A DNA stretch of 64,000 nt from Lysobacter capsici (GCF_014779555.2 NZ_CP094357.1:3348001-3412000); one strand, 5' to 3'; shown: positions 17,375-26,061, counted from the first letter of the stretch. Program-made: numbers and translations. The notes: generated from the letters alone by a model not told the origin.

Positions 17375-18589
17375 ATGAATCTGCCCGCTTCCGCCCCGAT
17401 CGAGTCGCTCGCCGCGCTTGAACCGCCCGCCCCCACCGTGCTGCGCGACCGCGTCGACGATGCGATCGACCGCGCCATCGCCGAGCGGCGGCTGATCGGC
17501 GCGGTCGTGCTGATCGCCCGCGACGGCGTGCCGGTCTATCACCGCGCGGCCGGCCTGGCCGATCGCGAATCCGACCGGCTGATGCGCGAGGACGCGATCT
17601 TCCTGCTGGCCTCGGTGACCAAGCCCTTCGTCGCCGCCGCGGCGATGAAACTGGCCGAACAAGGCCGCATCGACCTCGACGCACCGGTCACCCAATGGCT
17701 GCCGCGGTTCCGCCCGCGCCTGGCCGACGGCACCGCGCCGGCGATCAGCCTGCGCCAATTGCTAAGCCACACCTCGGGCCTGAGCTATCGCTTCGGCGAA
17801 GCGCCCGGCGGCGATTACGACACCCTGGATATTTCCGACGGCTTCGATCAGCCGGGCCTGGGCATCGAGGAAAACCTGCGCCGGATCGGCGAAGCGCGGC
17901 TGCGCTTTCCGCCCGGCCAGGGCTTCAAGTATTCGATCGGGATCGACGTGCTCGGCGAAGCGATCGCGCGCGCGACCGGCACGCCGCTGCCGAAACTGAT
18001 CGAAGAGTTGATCACCGCGCCGCTGTCGCTGCACGACACCGGCTTCCACATCGCCGATCACCGCCGCACCGCCACGCCGTACACCGACGGCGTGGCCGCC
18101 GACGGCTCGCGCCGGCCCGCGCGCATGCTCGACGGCGCCACCGTGCCCTTGTTCGACACGGTGCTGCGCTATGCGCCGAGCCGCTTGGAACACCCCGCCT
18201 CGTATCCGTCCGGCGGCGCCGGCATGGCCGGTACCGCCGCCGACGTGCTGACCCTGCTGGAAACCCTGCGCCAGGGCGGCGGCGCGATCCTGCAGCGCGA
18301 ATCGGTCGCGGCGATGATGCGCGAGCAGGTGCCCGCGCCGATCGAAGGCCTGGATCCGGGCTGGGGTTATGGCTACGGCTGGGCGTTGTTGAACGACCCG
18401 CTCGCGACGAACACGCCGCAGTCGCCGGGCACCATCGCCTGGGGCGGCGTGTACGGCCACTCGTGGTTCGTCGACCCGCAGCGCCGGTTGAGCGTGGTCG
18501 CGCTGACCAACACCGCCATCGAAGGCATGCAGGGCGAATTCACGATTGATCTGCGCGATGCGGTGTATGCGGGCCTGGGCGCGGATTGA
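17375..18589 (+). CDS. Serine hydrolase, beta-lactamase/class C-like (family VIII esterase type)
   Basis: A 404-aa beta-lactamase-fold serine hydrolase. The nucleophile motif is S80-V-T-K83, followed by RQLLSHTSGLSYRFGE and Y186-S-I in place of the YSN of true class C enzymes. A GG-V-Y-G-H-S-W segment replaces the KTG box, as in esterases and D-aminopeptidase-like members. There is no signal peptide, so it is probably cytosolic, arguing against a role as a secreted beta-lactamase. Likely an esterase or amidase; substrate unknown. It stands alone, bordered by repeat-rich intergenic DNA on both sides. Confidence 0.88.
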   Translation: MNLPASAPIESLAALEPPAPTVLRDRVDDAIDRAIAERRLIGAVVLIARDGVPVYHRAAGLADRESDRLMREDAIFLLASVTKPFVAAAAMKLAEQGRIDLDAPVTQWLPRFRPRLADGTAPAISLRQLLSHTSGLSYRFGEAPGGDYDTLDISDGFDQPGLGIEENLRRIGEARLRFPPGQGFKYSIGIDVLGEAIARATGTPLPKLIEELITAPLSLHDTGFHIADHRRTATPYTDGVAADGSRRPARMLDGATVPLFDTVLRYAPSRLEHPASYPSGGAGMAGTAADVLTLLETLRQGGGAILQRESVAAMMREQVPAPIEGLDPGWGYGYGWALLNDPLATNTPQSPGTIAWGGVYGHSWFVDPQRRLSVVALTNTAIEGMQGEFTIDLRDAVYAGLGAD

Positions 18590-18615
18590 CTTTAATCCCG
18601 TCGCGTAACCGATCC

Positions 18616-18975
18616 CTGTAGGAGCGGCGCAAGCCGCGACCGCGAATCCACACCGGCGTCGTTGCTTTGTCTCATGCGACGTTGCTGCGGATACGTCGGC
18701 ACTTCGTCGCATACGACGTTGACGTGAATTCGCGGTCGCGGCTCGCGCCGCTCCTACAGTCGCTTCGCCCAGCAACGACTACGCCCCAGCGCGAATACGT
18801 CGTCGCATGCGACGTTGCCGCGGATACGCGGTCGCGGCTTACGCCGCTCCTACAGTCGCTCCGTGCGGGAACGACTGCATTCCTGGCGCGGATACGTCGT
18901 CATGTCGTCGCATGCGATGTTGCCGCGAATTCGCGGTCGCGGCTTGCGCCGCTCCTACAGTCGCTCCGTCCGGCA
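18616..18975. repeat. Array of dispersed repeats in about 100-base units
   Basis: One forward copy of the 'tgtaggagcggcgc' element (18616-18644) is followed by three reversed copies (18731-18759, 18827-18855, 18932-18960) spaced 96 and 105 bases apart. The spacers are also alike (variants of acgtcgtcgcatgcgacgtt and gccgcgaattcg/gccgcggatacg), so this is a small tandem array with a roughly 100-base unit. It fills the gap between the serine hydrolase and the NTF2-like gene. Confidence 0.8.
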
Positions 18976-18979
18976 ACGA

Positions 18980-19447
18980 CTACATCCCTAATTCGCTCAA
19001 GCCGGGATGATCGTCCGGCCGGCGGCCCTGCGGCCAATGGAAGCGACGTTCGCTCTCGGCGATCGGCCGGTCGTTGATGCTCGCCAGACGCAGCCGCATC
19101 AGCCCGTCGTCGCCGAATTCCCAGTTCTCGTTGCCATAGCTGCGATACCACTGCCCCGAATCGTCGCGCCACTCGTAGGCGAAACGCACCGCGATGCGCC
19201 GGCCTTCGAACGCCCACAGTTCCTTGATCAGCCGGTACTCGAGCTCGCGGTTCCACTTGCGCCGCAGAAACGCCACCGCCGCGTCGCGGCCCTCGACGAA
19301 TTCGGCGCGGTTGCGCCAGCGCGTGTCCAGCGAATAAGCCAGCCCGACCCGTTCGGGATCGCGCGAATTCCAGCCGTCTTCGGCCAGGCGGACTTTCTCG
19401 ATCGCGCTGTCGCGCGTGAACGGCGGCAACGGGGGACGGGTTTCCAT
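18980..19447 (-). CDS. Nuclear transport factor 2-like protein (DUF1348)
   Basis: A 155-aa NTF2-fold protein of the DUF1348 type: [100 protein letters not shown]. Function of the family is not established; homologues are often next to TetR regulators. Transcribed divergently from the TetR gene, with its ATG 16 bases from a 7-6-7 inverted repeat that is the likely operator, so it is probably repressed by that regulator. Confidence 0.9.
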   Translation of the reverse strand: METRPPLPPFTRDSAIEKVRLAEDGWNSRDPERVGLAYSLDTRWRNRAEFVEGRDAAVAFLRRKWNRELEYRLIKELWAFEGRRIAVRFAYEWRDDSGQWYRSYGNENWEFGDDGLMRLRLASINDRPIAESERRFHWPQGRRPDDHPGLSELGM

Positions 19448-19463
19448 GACGGCTCCTCAGGCA

Positions 19464-19483
19464 TGTAGACAGATCGGTCTACA
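19464..19483. promoter_or_regulatory. TetR-type operator 1
   Basis: Arms TGTAGAC (19464-19470) and GTCTACA (19477-19483) form a perfect inverted repeat with a 6-base spacer, 16 bases upstream of the NTF2-like start. Confidence 0.8.
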
Positions 19484-19496
19484 TAACATTAATCAA

Positions 19497-19516
19497 TGTG
19501 GACAGGTTTGTCTACT
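19497..19516. promoter_or_regulatory. TetR-type operator 2
   Basis: Arms TGTGGAC (19497-19503) and GTCTACT (19510-19516) repeat the architecture of operator 1 with the same 6-base spacer, 33 bases centre to centre. A weaker third site (agac...ggtctac) lies at 19533-19546. Repression of both divergent genes is inferred. Confidence 0.75.
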
Positions 19517-19556
19517 GCGAATGGAAAAGGCAGACGAAGCGGTCTACGATCGCGGC

Positions 19557-20150
19557 ATGAGCCGAAAACCGACCGCCTCCGCCCGCCTCGCCGATGCGCC
19601 TTCCGCGCGCGAGCGCATCCTGCAGACCGCGCACGACCTGTTCTACCTGGAAGGCATTCGCGCGACCGGCATCGACCGGGTGATCGCCGAATCCGGCGTG
19701 ACCAAGGTGACCTTGTACCGGCATTACCCGAGCAAGAACGACCTGATCCTGGCGTTCCTGGACTATCGCCATCAACGCTGGATGACCTGGTTCGACGGGG
19801 CCCTGCATCGTTTCGGCGCCGACGCGGCGGCGCTGCTGCCGACGATGGCCGAATGGTTCGCCCATCCGCAGTACCGCGGCTGCGCCTTCATCAACACCGT
19901 CGCCGAACTAGGCCCGGTGCTGCCCGAAGCAGTGCAGCGCGCACGCGACCACAAACGGCAGATGCAGGCCCGCATCGCCGAATTGCTGCCGGCGAGCGAG
20001 GATCGCGAGGCTCGCGCGCAGGCGCTGGCGATCGCGGTGGACGGCGCGATCGTGCGCGCGGCCTGCGATGCGTCATCGGATGCGGCGTTGGCTTCGTTGA
20101 AGATGGCCATCGATGCATTCGCGTATGCCGGTGATCGCAGTTCGTCATGA
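19557..20150 (+). CDS. TetR/AcrR family transcriptional regulator
   Basis: A 197-aa TetR-family repressor. The N-terminal HTH spans about residues 18-60 (RERILQTAHDLFYLEGIRATGIDRVIAESGVTKVTLYRHYPSKNDLILAFL). The ligand domain is helical (RGCAFINTVAELGPVLPEAVQRARDHKRQMQ), of the type with a C-terminal domain common in soil bacteria. I prefer the ATG at 19557; the in-frame ATG at 19521 would place a possible third operator half inside the gene. It is divergent from the NTF2-like gene, with two matching operators between. Confidence 0.92.
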   Translation: MSRKPTASARLADAPSARERILQTAHDLFYLEGIRATGIDRVIAESGVTKVTLYRHYPSKNDLILAFLDYRHQRWMTWFDGALHRFGADAAALLPTMAEWFAHPQYRGCAFINTVAELGPVLPEAVQRARDHKRQMQARIAELLPASEDREARAQALAIAVDGAIVRAACDASSDAALASLKMAIDAFAYAGDRSSS

Positions 20151-20199
20151 ATCGTCGTCTGCGATAGAACGAAACCGGACACGCGCAAACCATTGCCCA

Positions 20200-20324
20200 C
20201 TTTGGAAAAGGGGGCACGCGCCCGGCGCAAGTTCGTTTCTATGCGTTAAGCGGAGCGCGGGGGATTCGCTTTGGCTTGGGGCGAAAAGCGAATCCCCCCT
20301 GCCCCCCTTTTCCAAAGGGGGAAC
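20200..20324. repeat. Inverted G/C-run repeat upstream of the FAD reductase gene
   Basis: Two nested inverted pairs: ctttggaaaaggggg (20200-20214) with its complement at 20303-20317, and gggggattcgctt (20260-20272) with aagcgaatccccc (20286-20298). The right half matches 3013-3052 in reverse. This looks like a non-autonomous miniature element. It fills most of the 293-base gap after the TetR gene. Confidence 0.75.
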
Positions 20325-20443
20325 AGCAAAAGCGGATGCACAGGGATGGGTGAATGCGCGAGCCACACACTTCACACAGCCCCCATACGCGCTTCGTACT
20401 GCGCTCCCACACTGCGTCGCAACTCCCACGACAAGGTGCGTCC

Positions 20444-21592
20444 ATGAACTCCGATACCGGCCGTTACGATTGCGATCTGGTCGTCGTCGGCGCCAGTTTC
20501 GCCGGCGCCGCCTGCGCCTTGGCCGCGGCGCGCGCGGGGCTGCGCGTGGTGGTGCTCGAGCGCAAGCGCGATCCCGGCGACAAGCTGCGCACCACCGGCA
20601 TCGTGGTCAAGGAGGCCGCCGAGCAGACCTGGCTGAGCCGCGCGCCGGCCGGGTGCGTGCATCGGGTCGAACGCGTGCGGCTGTATTCGCCGAATCTGCG
20701 CAGCATGGCGTTGAGCGCGCCGGGTTATTACTTCCTCACCACCGACACCCCGCGGCTGATGCGCTGGCTGGCGCAGGAACTGGTCCGCCACGGCGTCGAC
20801 CTGCGCCTGGGCGCGTCGTTCAATCAGGCTGAACGCGACGGCGACGGTTGGCGGGTCGAAGGGGTCGGCCGGTGCCGTTTCCTGGTCGGCGCCGACGGCG
20901 CCAAATCGCGCGTCGCCGAGCGCGCCGGGCTGGGCCGCACGCGCGAATTCCTCTACGGCATCGAATACGAATTCCCCGGCCTGTCGCTGCCCGAATCCGG
21001 CGCCCTGCACTGCTTCGTCAGCAAGCGCTATGCGCCTGGCTACATCGGCTGGATCGCGCAGAACCCGACCGGCGTGCAGGCGGGCCTGGCGCTGCGCCAC
21101 GATCCCGAGCGCGCTCGCGTGCCCGATATCGACGGCTTCCTCGCCCGCGTCGGCGCCGCGGTCGGGCTGGATCCGCAACTGCGTCCGAGCGCGACCCGCG
21201 CCGGCCTGATCCCCTGCGGCGGCCCGGTGTTTCCGCTGGCGCGCGACGGCGTGATGCTGACCGGCGACGCCGCCGGCATCGTCTCGCCGGTCACCGCCGG
21301 CGGCATCCACTCGGCCTGGGCACACGGCGAAACCCTGGGTCAGGCGATCGCGCTGCACGCGCTCGGCCACGGACCGGCGCCGGAAATCGTGGCCCGCGAC
21401 AGCGCGCCGCGGTTCCGCCGCAAGCGCGCCCTGCGCTGGGCCTTCGACCGTTTCCAGTTCGACTGGCCGTTCGATCTGCTGCTGCATTCCGCGCCGCTGC
21501 GCTGGGCCGCCGAGCAGGTGTATTTCCACAAGCGCGGCTCGCGCGAAGACGATGAGCCGGCGCGTGCGCCGCGCTCGTCGGAAACGTATTGA
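20444..21592 (+). CDS. FAD-dependent oxidoreductase, geranylgeranyl-reductase family
   Basis: A 382-aa flavoprotein. The Rossmann motif is VVVGASFAGAACALAAARAGLRVVVLE (about 12-38) with the Glu that binds ribose. A second FAD motif is GVMLTGDAAGIVSPVTAGGIHSAWAHGE (about 265-292). The arrangement fits the geranylgeranyl reductase/halogenase-like group of FAD enzymes. No metabolic neighbours indicate the substrate. The start is the ATG at 20444 because the family begins within 15 residues of the Rossmann strand; the longer reading frame upstream overlaps a repeat. Confidence 0.88.
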   Translation: MNSDTGRYDCDLVVVGASFAGAACALAAARAGLRVVVLERKRDPGDKLRTTGIVVKEAAEQTWLSRAPAGCVHRVERVRLYSPNLRSMALSAPGYYFLTTDTPRLMRWLAQELVRHGVDLRLGASFNQAERDGDGWRVEGVGRCRFLVGADGAKSRVAERAGLGRTREFLYGIEYEFPGLSLPESGALHCFVSKRYAPGYIGWIAQNPTGVQAGLALRHDPERARVPDIDGFLARVGAAVGLDPQLRPSATRAGLIPCGGPVFPLARDGVMLTGDAAGIVSPVTAGGIHSAWAHGETLGQAIALHALGHGPAPEIVARDSAPRFRRKRALRWAFDRFQFDWPFDLLLHSAPLRWAAEQVYFHKRGSREDDEPARAPRSSETY

Positions 21593-21785
21593 GGCGGGTG
21601 TCGCGGGCTTGAGGTCTACGAGGCCGCGCGTCGAGCTGCCAGGCCCGCTTCGTCGATTCGCGTGGGGCCGGAACAAATCCGGCCCGCCGCCTTCACGGGC
21701 GGGAAGCGCAATTGAAACTTGGCGGCGATGCGTCGTTTTGGCGGTGGCTCGCGCGCGCGGCGCGGGGACGGCGTACATTCGGCGG

Positions 21786-22337
21786 ATGAAGACACTCACC
21801 GCGCCCGCCCGTTTCGTCCTGTCCGCCTGTCTGTTCGCGGGCCTGTCCATCGCTCAGGCCGAACCGGCCAATGGCCTGAGCCTGCAACCCGATTCGCGCA
21901 ATCGCGACGTGGTCGCGATCGTCGGTTCGCAGCGCAAGCCCTTGCTGCTGTGGAAGGTCGCCTCGATCAAGGGGCCGATCCAGGGCCAGACCTTGATCGC
22001 CGACTCCGGCCCGGGCAAGGAACGCTACATCCTGCTCTCGGTCGATTCGCGCAGCGGCACCGGCCCGGCCGACGGCCCCTGCGGTAAGGGCGTGGAAACC
22101 GATCTAATCTGGCTGGCCTTGAACGACAAGCTGGAGGTTCGCAAGAACGACACCTACCGGATCGCGTCCTGCCTGGAACCGCTGGAAGGGTTGAAGCGCG
22201 AAGACCAACCCGACGGCTCGGTGCGCGCCACCTTGGTGCGTCCGGCGCATGGCGGCGAACCCAGTCGCAATGTCACCGTGCGTTACGACGCCGCCGATGC
22301 GGCGCAGGGGTTGCAGGTCCACGACCGGGTCAATTGA
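21786..22337 (+). CDS. Secreted protein of unknown function
   Basis: A 183-aa protein with a signal peptide (MKTLTAPARFVLSACLFAGLSIAQA) cleaved after SIAQA. The mature part is beta-rich with two Cys pairs (GPCGKGVETDLIWLALN and YRIASCLEPLEG), probably disulfide-bonded in the periplasm. No family recognised. A single gene convergent with the amidase gene, the inverted repeat pair at 22349-22435 lying between. Confidence 0.7.
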   Translation: MKTLTAPARFVLSACLFAGLSIAQAEPANGLSLQPDSRNRDVVAIVGSQRKPLLLWKVASIKGPIQGQTLIADSGPGKERYILLSVDSRSGTGPADGPCGKGVETDLIWLALNDKLEVRKNDTYRIASCLEPLEGLKREDQPDGSVRATLVRPAHGGEPSRNVTVRYDAADAAQGLQVHDRVN

Positions 22338-22348
22338 TCGGGCACCGA

Positions 22349-22435
22349 CTGTAGGAGCGCCGCGAGTCGCGACCGCGACATCGCGCTGACGAGGTAACTG
22401 TGATGTCGCGGTCGCGACTTGCGTCGCTCCTACAG
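22349..22435. repeat. Inverted repeat pair between convergent genes
   Basis: Two copies of the dispersed element in opposite orientation (22349-22381 and 22403-22435), about 33 bases each with 21 bases between, able to form a long hairpin. Its place between two converging genes suits transcription termination or mRNA 3'-end protection. Confidence 0.75.
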
Positions 22436-22461
22436 CGGGTATAGGTGAGCACCGCATCCAC

Positions 22462-23259
22462 TCACGCCAGCTCGAACCGATCCCCATCCAGCATCGCCGG
22501 GAAACGCTCGCGGTGCGCGGCCAGTTCGGCGGCCTGCAAGGTGGTGGTGACCACGACTTCTTCGTCGGTGCATTCGCTCACCGCATGGCCGAGGAAATCG
22601 ATCACCGCGCTGTCGCCGGCATAGTGCAGGCCGTTGCCGTCGTCGCCGACGCGGTTGAGGCCGGCGACGTAGCACAGGTTTTCGATCGCGCGCGCGCGCA
22701 GCAGGGTCTTCCACGGGTAGGCGCGCGCCGACGGCCAGTTGGCCACGTACAGCAGCAGGTCGAAATCCAGCGCGCCGGGGCGCTCGACATCGAAACGGTT
22801 GCGCGAAAACACCGGGAACCGCAGGTCGTAGCAGACCAGCGGACAGATCCGCCAGCCCTTCCATTCCACGGTCAGGCGCTCGCGGCCGGCGGCATAGCGC
22901 TCGTGTTCCTTGGCGTAACGGAACAGGTGGCGCTTGTCGTAGGTCTGCAGCCCACCGTCGGGCGTGGCGAACAGCAGCCGGTTGAACACGCCCTCGTCGG
23001 TGCGCAGTTGCACGCTGCCGGTCACCGCGGCGCCGAGCCGGGCGGCCTGCTCGCGGATCCAGGCCACGGTCGGCCCGTCCATGGTTTCGGCGTTGCCGAT
23101 GGCCTCGTTGCTGAAACCGCTGGTGAAGGTTTCCGGCAGCAGCACCAGGTCGGTGATGCCGCGCAGCGAGGCGAGCAGATGACCGTAATACTCGCGATTG
23201 CCGGCCGGGTCGTGCCAGCGGGTCGCGCCCTGGACTAAGGAGATACGCAGATCTTTCAT
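22462..23259 (-). CDS. Omega-amidase, nitrilase superfamily (YafV-like)
   Basis: A 265-aa carbon-nitrogen hydrolase. The catalytic triad is visible: Glu43 in LPETF, Lys109 in YDKRHLF, Cys143 in LVCYDLRFP. The ETMDG and NRLLFATPDGGLQTYDKRHLFRYAKEHE segments match the omega-amidase/YafV group that hydrolyses 2-oxoglutaramate and 2-oxosuccinamate after glutamine or methionine-salvage transamination. Start ATG at 23259, 12 codons inside the longer frame, where homologues begin with a beta strand (LRISLVQG). Standing alone. Confidence 0.93.
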   Translation of the reverse strand: MKDLRISLVQGATRWHDPAGNREYYGHLLASLRGITDLVLLPETFTSGFSNEAIGNAETMDGPTVAWIREQAARLGAAVTGSVQLRTDEGVFNRLLFATPDGGLQTYDKRHLFRYAKEHERYAAGRERLTVEWKGWRICPLVCYDLRFPVFSRNRFDVERPGALDFDLLLYVANWPSARAYPWKTLLRARAIENLCYVAGLNRVGDDGNGLHYAGDSAVIDFLGHAVSECTDEEVVVTTTLQAAELAAHRERFPAMLDGDRFELA

Positions 23260-23425
23260 GGCGGGTCGGCCTGACGTACGTGCAGTCCGCATTATGCCGC
23301 GCGGCCGAGGCGATGGATCAGGTCACCGGTGCAAAAAGCGCGCGTCGAGATCCTGTGCTCAGAACCCATCGTCATGACGCCGCCATCGGCTCGGACCTGG
23401 GTTCGGTTTTGCCATCGCCATAAAC

Positions 23426-23460
23426 CAGAACGCCGCCGCGATGAGCCATCGCGGCGGCGT
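23426..23460 (-). terminator. Hairpin after virD4
   Basis: Perfect 14-bp arms at 23430-23443 and 23447-23460 (acgccgccgcgatg / catcgcggcggcgt) with a 3-base loop, 24 bases beyond the virD4 stop. The T-tract is weak (CTGGTTTA on the minus strand), so it may be only partly efficient. Confidence 0.65.
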
Positions 23461-23483
23461 GCGGAGTCAGACGTTCGCGCCGA

Positions 23484-25160
23484 TCAGACCTTCAGGTCCA
23501 GCATCGGCACCGTCACCTTCGGCAACAGCCGCTGGGTGAACATCTTGTCCTGGTAGTACTTGATCTTGTCGCACTTGACCGGGTGCGGGATGCCTTCGTA
23601 CAGGAACACCTCGGTGTCGAAGCCCATCGCCTTGAGCTCCTGCGGCAGCATCAGCGCGCGGCGCTCCTCGGACTCGCTGCGCGAGATGTCCTTGCCGCGG
23701 GTGATGTTCTCCTTGCGCACGGTGGTGTAGCCGAGCATGTCGGAGTAATCGTTGGCGTCCTGCTGTTCGCGCGGCGCGTAGATGATCTGCAGCGCGTGGT
23801 TGGTGATGATGGTGCGCGAGATGTCCTTGCCGTAGGTCGCGTCGAGCTGCGACATGCTCTGGATGATCGGCAGCAGACGGATGTTGTAGCCGGCCATGTA
23901 CGACACCGCCGAGGCGATGATGTCGACCTTGCCGATGGAGGTGAATTCGTCCATCAGCAGCAGGCACTGGAACTTGAGCTCGGGATTGTTCTGCGGCAGC
24001 TCGCGGGTGTTGAGGTTGATGATCTGGCTGAAGAACAGGTTGATGATCAATCGGCTTTCGGCCAGCTTGTTGGGCTGGATGCCGACGTAGATCGTCATCT
24101 TCTTCTTGCGCAGGTCGGTCAGCAGGAAATCGTCGGTCGCGGTGGCCGCGTCCAGCACCGGGTTGATCCAGGGGTTGAGCGGTTCCTTGAACGTGCCCAG
24201 GATCGAGGCGAAGGTTTCATCGGCCTGCGAGAGCATGTTGGCGAACGCCGAGCGCGCGTTGGAGCTGAGGAACGGACGCTCCGACAGGCCCTTGAGGAAG
24301 GGCTTGAGTTCGCTCTTGCCGTCGCCCGAGGACAAACGGTAGACCGCGCCCAGGGTCGGGATGGTGCCGAACGGGAAGCCGACCTTGTTGGCGTCGTCGT
24401 AGGCTTCGAACAGGTACAAGGTGAACGCCATGAAGGCGTTGCGGGCCTGGCTGACCCAGAACTTCTGATCGTCCGAGCCGTCCGGATACAGCATCGCGGC
24501 GATGCTCATCAGGTCGGACACGCGGAACGCCGGATCGGCCGAGACGTAGGTCAGCGGGTTCCAGCGATGGGTGCGGCGGTCTTCGGCGAAGGGGTTGAAC
24601 AGGAAGATCTCCTGGCCCTGCTGCGAACGCCAGCCGCTGGTCAGGTCGAAGTTTTCCTGCTTGATGTCCAGCACCACCATCGAGCCCTGGTAGTTGAGCA
24701 GGTTCGGGATCACGATGCCGACGCCCTTGCCCGAGCGGGTCGGCGCGGCGAGGATCACGAACTGCTGGCCGCTGAGCTGGACCAGCTGGCCGTTGTACTT
24801 GCCGACCACGATGCTGGTCGGGGTCGACTTGAACATGTCCTTCTTGCTCAGGTCGCCGCCGTTGGCGAAGCGCGCATCGCCGTGGATCGACTTCTTGGCC
24901 GGCTTGAACATCAGGTACAGCAGGCCCAGGTAAGCCGCCACCAGCAGGCCGTAGCCGATGAAGCCGCCGGCCTTGATCTTGCCGGCATAGGGCTTGTACT
25001 GGGGAACGTCGAGCACCTTGAGGTAATCGAGGTAGGTGTTCCACTTCAACGCCGCGGTGTCGATCTTCATCAACATCAACGTCAGGTATCCCGACAGATA
25101 CGTCCCCGCGACAGCCACCAATACCAGCGCCACCAGGGCGAAAATCGCTTTCCCTTTCAC
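23484..25160 (-). CDS. virD4: Type IV secretion coupling protein VirD4
   Basis: A 558-aa inner-membrane coupling ATPase of the Xanthomonadales antibacterial type IV secretion system. Two membrane segments lie at about 5-32 and 66-86. The Walker A is APTRSGKG (139-146) and the Walker B CLLLMDEF (about 399-406). The all-alpha substrate-recognition domain lies between (about 200-330). The family recognises effectors through their C-terminal XVIPCD. It is the last gene of a minus-strand run of XVIPCD effector and immunity genes, 37 bases after a small unknown gene. The virB channel genes, often next to virD4 in Xanthomonas, do not follow: the next gene is an amidase. Length is normal. Confidence 0.95.
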   Translation of the reverse strand: MKGKAIFALVALVLVAVAGTYLSGYLTLMLMKIDTAALKWNTYLDYLKVLDVPQYKPYAGKIKAGGFIGYGLLVAAYLGLLYLMFKPAKKSIHGDARFANGGDLSKKDMFKSTPTSIVVGKYNGQLVQLSGQQFVILAAPTRSGKGVGIVIPNLLNYQGSMVVLDIKQENFDLTSGWRSQQGQEIFLFNPFAEDRRTHRWNPLTYVSADPAFRVSDLMSIAAMLYPDGSDDQKFWVSQARNAFMAFTLYLFEAYDDANKVGFPFGTIPTLGAVYRLSSGDGKSELKPFLKGLSERPFLSSNARSAFANMLSQADETFASILGTFKEPLNPWINPVLDAATATDDFLLTDLRKKKMTIYVGIQPNKLAESRLIINLFFSQIINLNTRELPQNNPELKFQCLLLMDEFTSIGKVDIIASAVSYMAGYNIRLLPIIQSMSQLDATYGKDISRTIITNHALQIIYAPREQQDANDYSDMLGYTTVRKENITRGKDISRSESEERRALMLPQELKAMGFDTEVFLYEGIPHPVKCDKIKYYQDKMFTQRLLPKVTVPMLDLKV

Positions 25161-25197
25161 GTTTGTTTCCTGCTTGTGTCCCCGAACCCGCTGTCGG

Positions 25198-25479
25198 TCA
25201 GCGTCGCTTCCGGCCTGCCCGGAGCCCGGAAGACTCCGCCGGGCGCGATGGCGCCATCATATCCGGGCCGGCGCCGCCGCTGGAGACCATTTCTCTGACA
25301 ATCCAGTCGTCGAGCCAGATCTGGGCGTCGCTGAGGGTCAATTCCTGGCGCATTTTGACCCCCGACGACGACATCACCGCGTAGGCGTAGATGTCGTTGG
25401 GATCAAAGGACGCCTCGTCGGTCAGGGCCACGATCTGGTAGCGGCCCTTGGTCAGTACGTGGTGCTGGTACTCGTTCAT
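25198..25479 (-). CDS. Small conserved-looking protein between virD4 and an XVIPCD gene
   Basis: A 93-aa soluble protein (MNEYQHHVLTKGRYQIVALTDEASFDPNDIYAYAVMSSSGVKMRQELTLSDAQIWLDDWIVREM), then a Pro/Arg-rich end. No signal peptide or membrane segment. I recognise no family. It is 48 bases after the XVIPCD-only gene and 37 before virD4, so it is very likely in the same mRNA. A role as an accessory or chaperone of effector recruitment is possible but only from position. Confidence 0.7.
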   Translation of the reverse strand: MNEYQHHVLTKGRYQIVALTDEASFDPNDIYAYAVMSSSGVKMRQELTLSDAQIWLDDWIVREMVSSGGAGPDMMAPSRPAESSGLRAGRKRR

Positions 25480-25527
25480 TGCAGCCTCCTGGGCCGCGCG
25501 CCCGGGTGCGGGTGCGCGCGGCGGGTG

Positions 25528-26061
25528 TCAGTCCTTGTCCTTGAACAGGCTGCGCGCCGGCGCGGATTGCTCGCGTTCGTTGCGCTCGCCCTGCTGTTGC
25601 GCCTGGGTCCCGCCCTGGCGCTGTTCGTGTTCGCGCTGGCGCTCGAGCAGGTCCTGCTCGCGATTGAGCTGGGCGAACTGTTCGCTGCTGCGCTGCATCG
25701 ACTGGCTCGCCGCCTGATGGGCGTCGACGTAACTCATGCGCCGGCTCGGCGAATCGGGGTCGCCCTCGACCGCGAACGCGCGCGCGCCGTCCTTGCTGAA
25801 TACGACATGGTCGACGCCGTGATGGCCTCGCGCGGCTTCCAGCGCCAGCGCGGCGGCGAGATTGTCGCGTTCGCCGCTGCTGTACTGACGCGCCATCTCC
25901 TGCTTGTCCAGGCACACGCGCGTGGTCGAAAACAGATCGTGCTGCGGATGGCTCGGGCTGCTGAGCAGGTTGCGCTGCTCGCCGCGGCGCATGTCGTCCA
26001 GGGTCTGGCTGCTGGCCCCGGTGCCGATGCCCAGATGTTGATCGGGTGGATTGGCGTTCAT
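25528..26061 (-). CDS. XVIPCD-only protein next to virD4
   Basis: A 177-aa protein consisting almost wholly of an XVIPCD: LLSSPSHPQHDLFSTTRVCLDK (32-53), ALALEAARGHHGVDHVVFSKDGARAFAVEGDPDSPSRRMSYVDAHQAASQSMQRSSEQFAQ (70-131), then a Glu/Gln/Arg-rich tail. There is no toxin domain, PG_binding_1 domain or signal peptide. The tail is charged rather than Gln/Pro-rich like the effectors. Start ATG at 26061 with GGAGGG 9 bases upstream; longer frames upstream run into the repeat region. Either a tiny effector, an effector remnant, or a regulator that occupies VirD4. Directly upstream of the small gene and virD4. Confidence 0.8.
   Translation of the reverse strand: MNANPPDQHLGIGTGASSQTLDDMRRGEQRNLLSSPSHPQHDLFSTTRVCLDKQEMARQYSSGERDNLAAALALEAARGHHGVDHVVFSKDGARAFAVEGDPDSPSRRMSYVDAHQAASQSMQRSSEQFAQLNREQDLLERQREHEQRQGGTQAQQQGERNEREQSAPARSLFKDKD

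Noticed and set aside
17375-18589. Class C beta-lactamase as a resistance gene
   Set aside because: No signal peptide; YSI in place of YSN and HSW in place of the KTG box point to esterase-type members.
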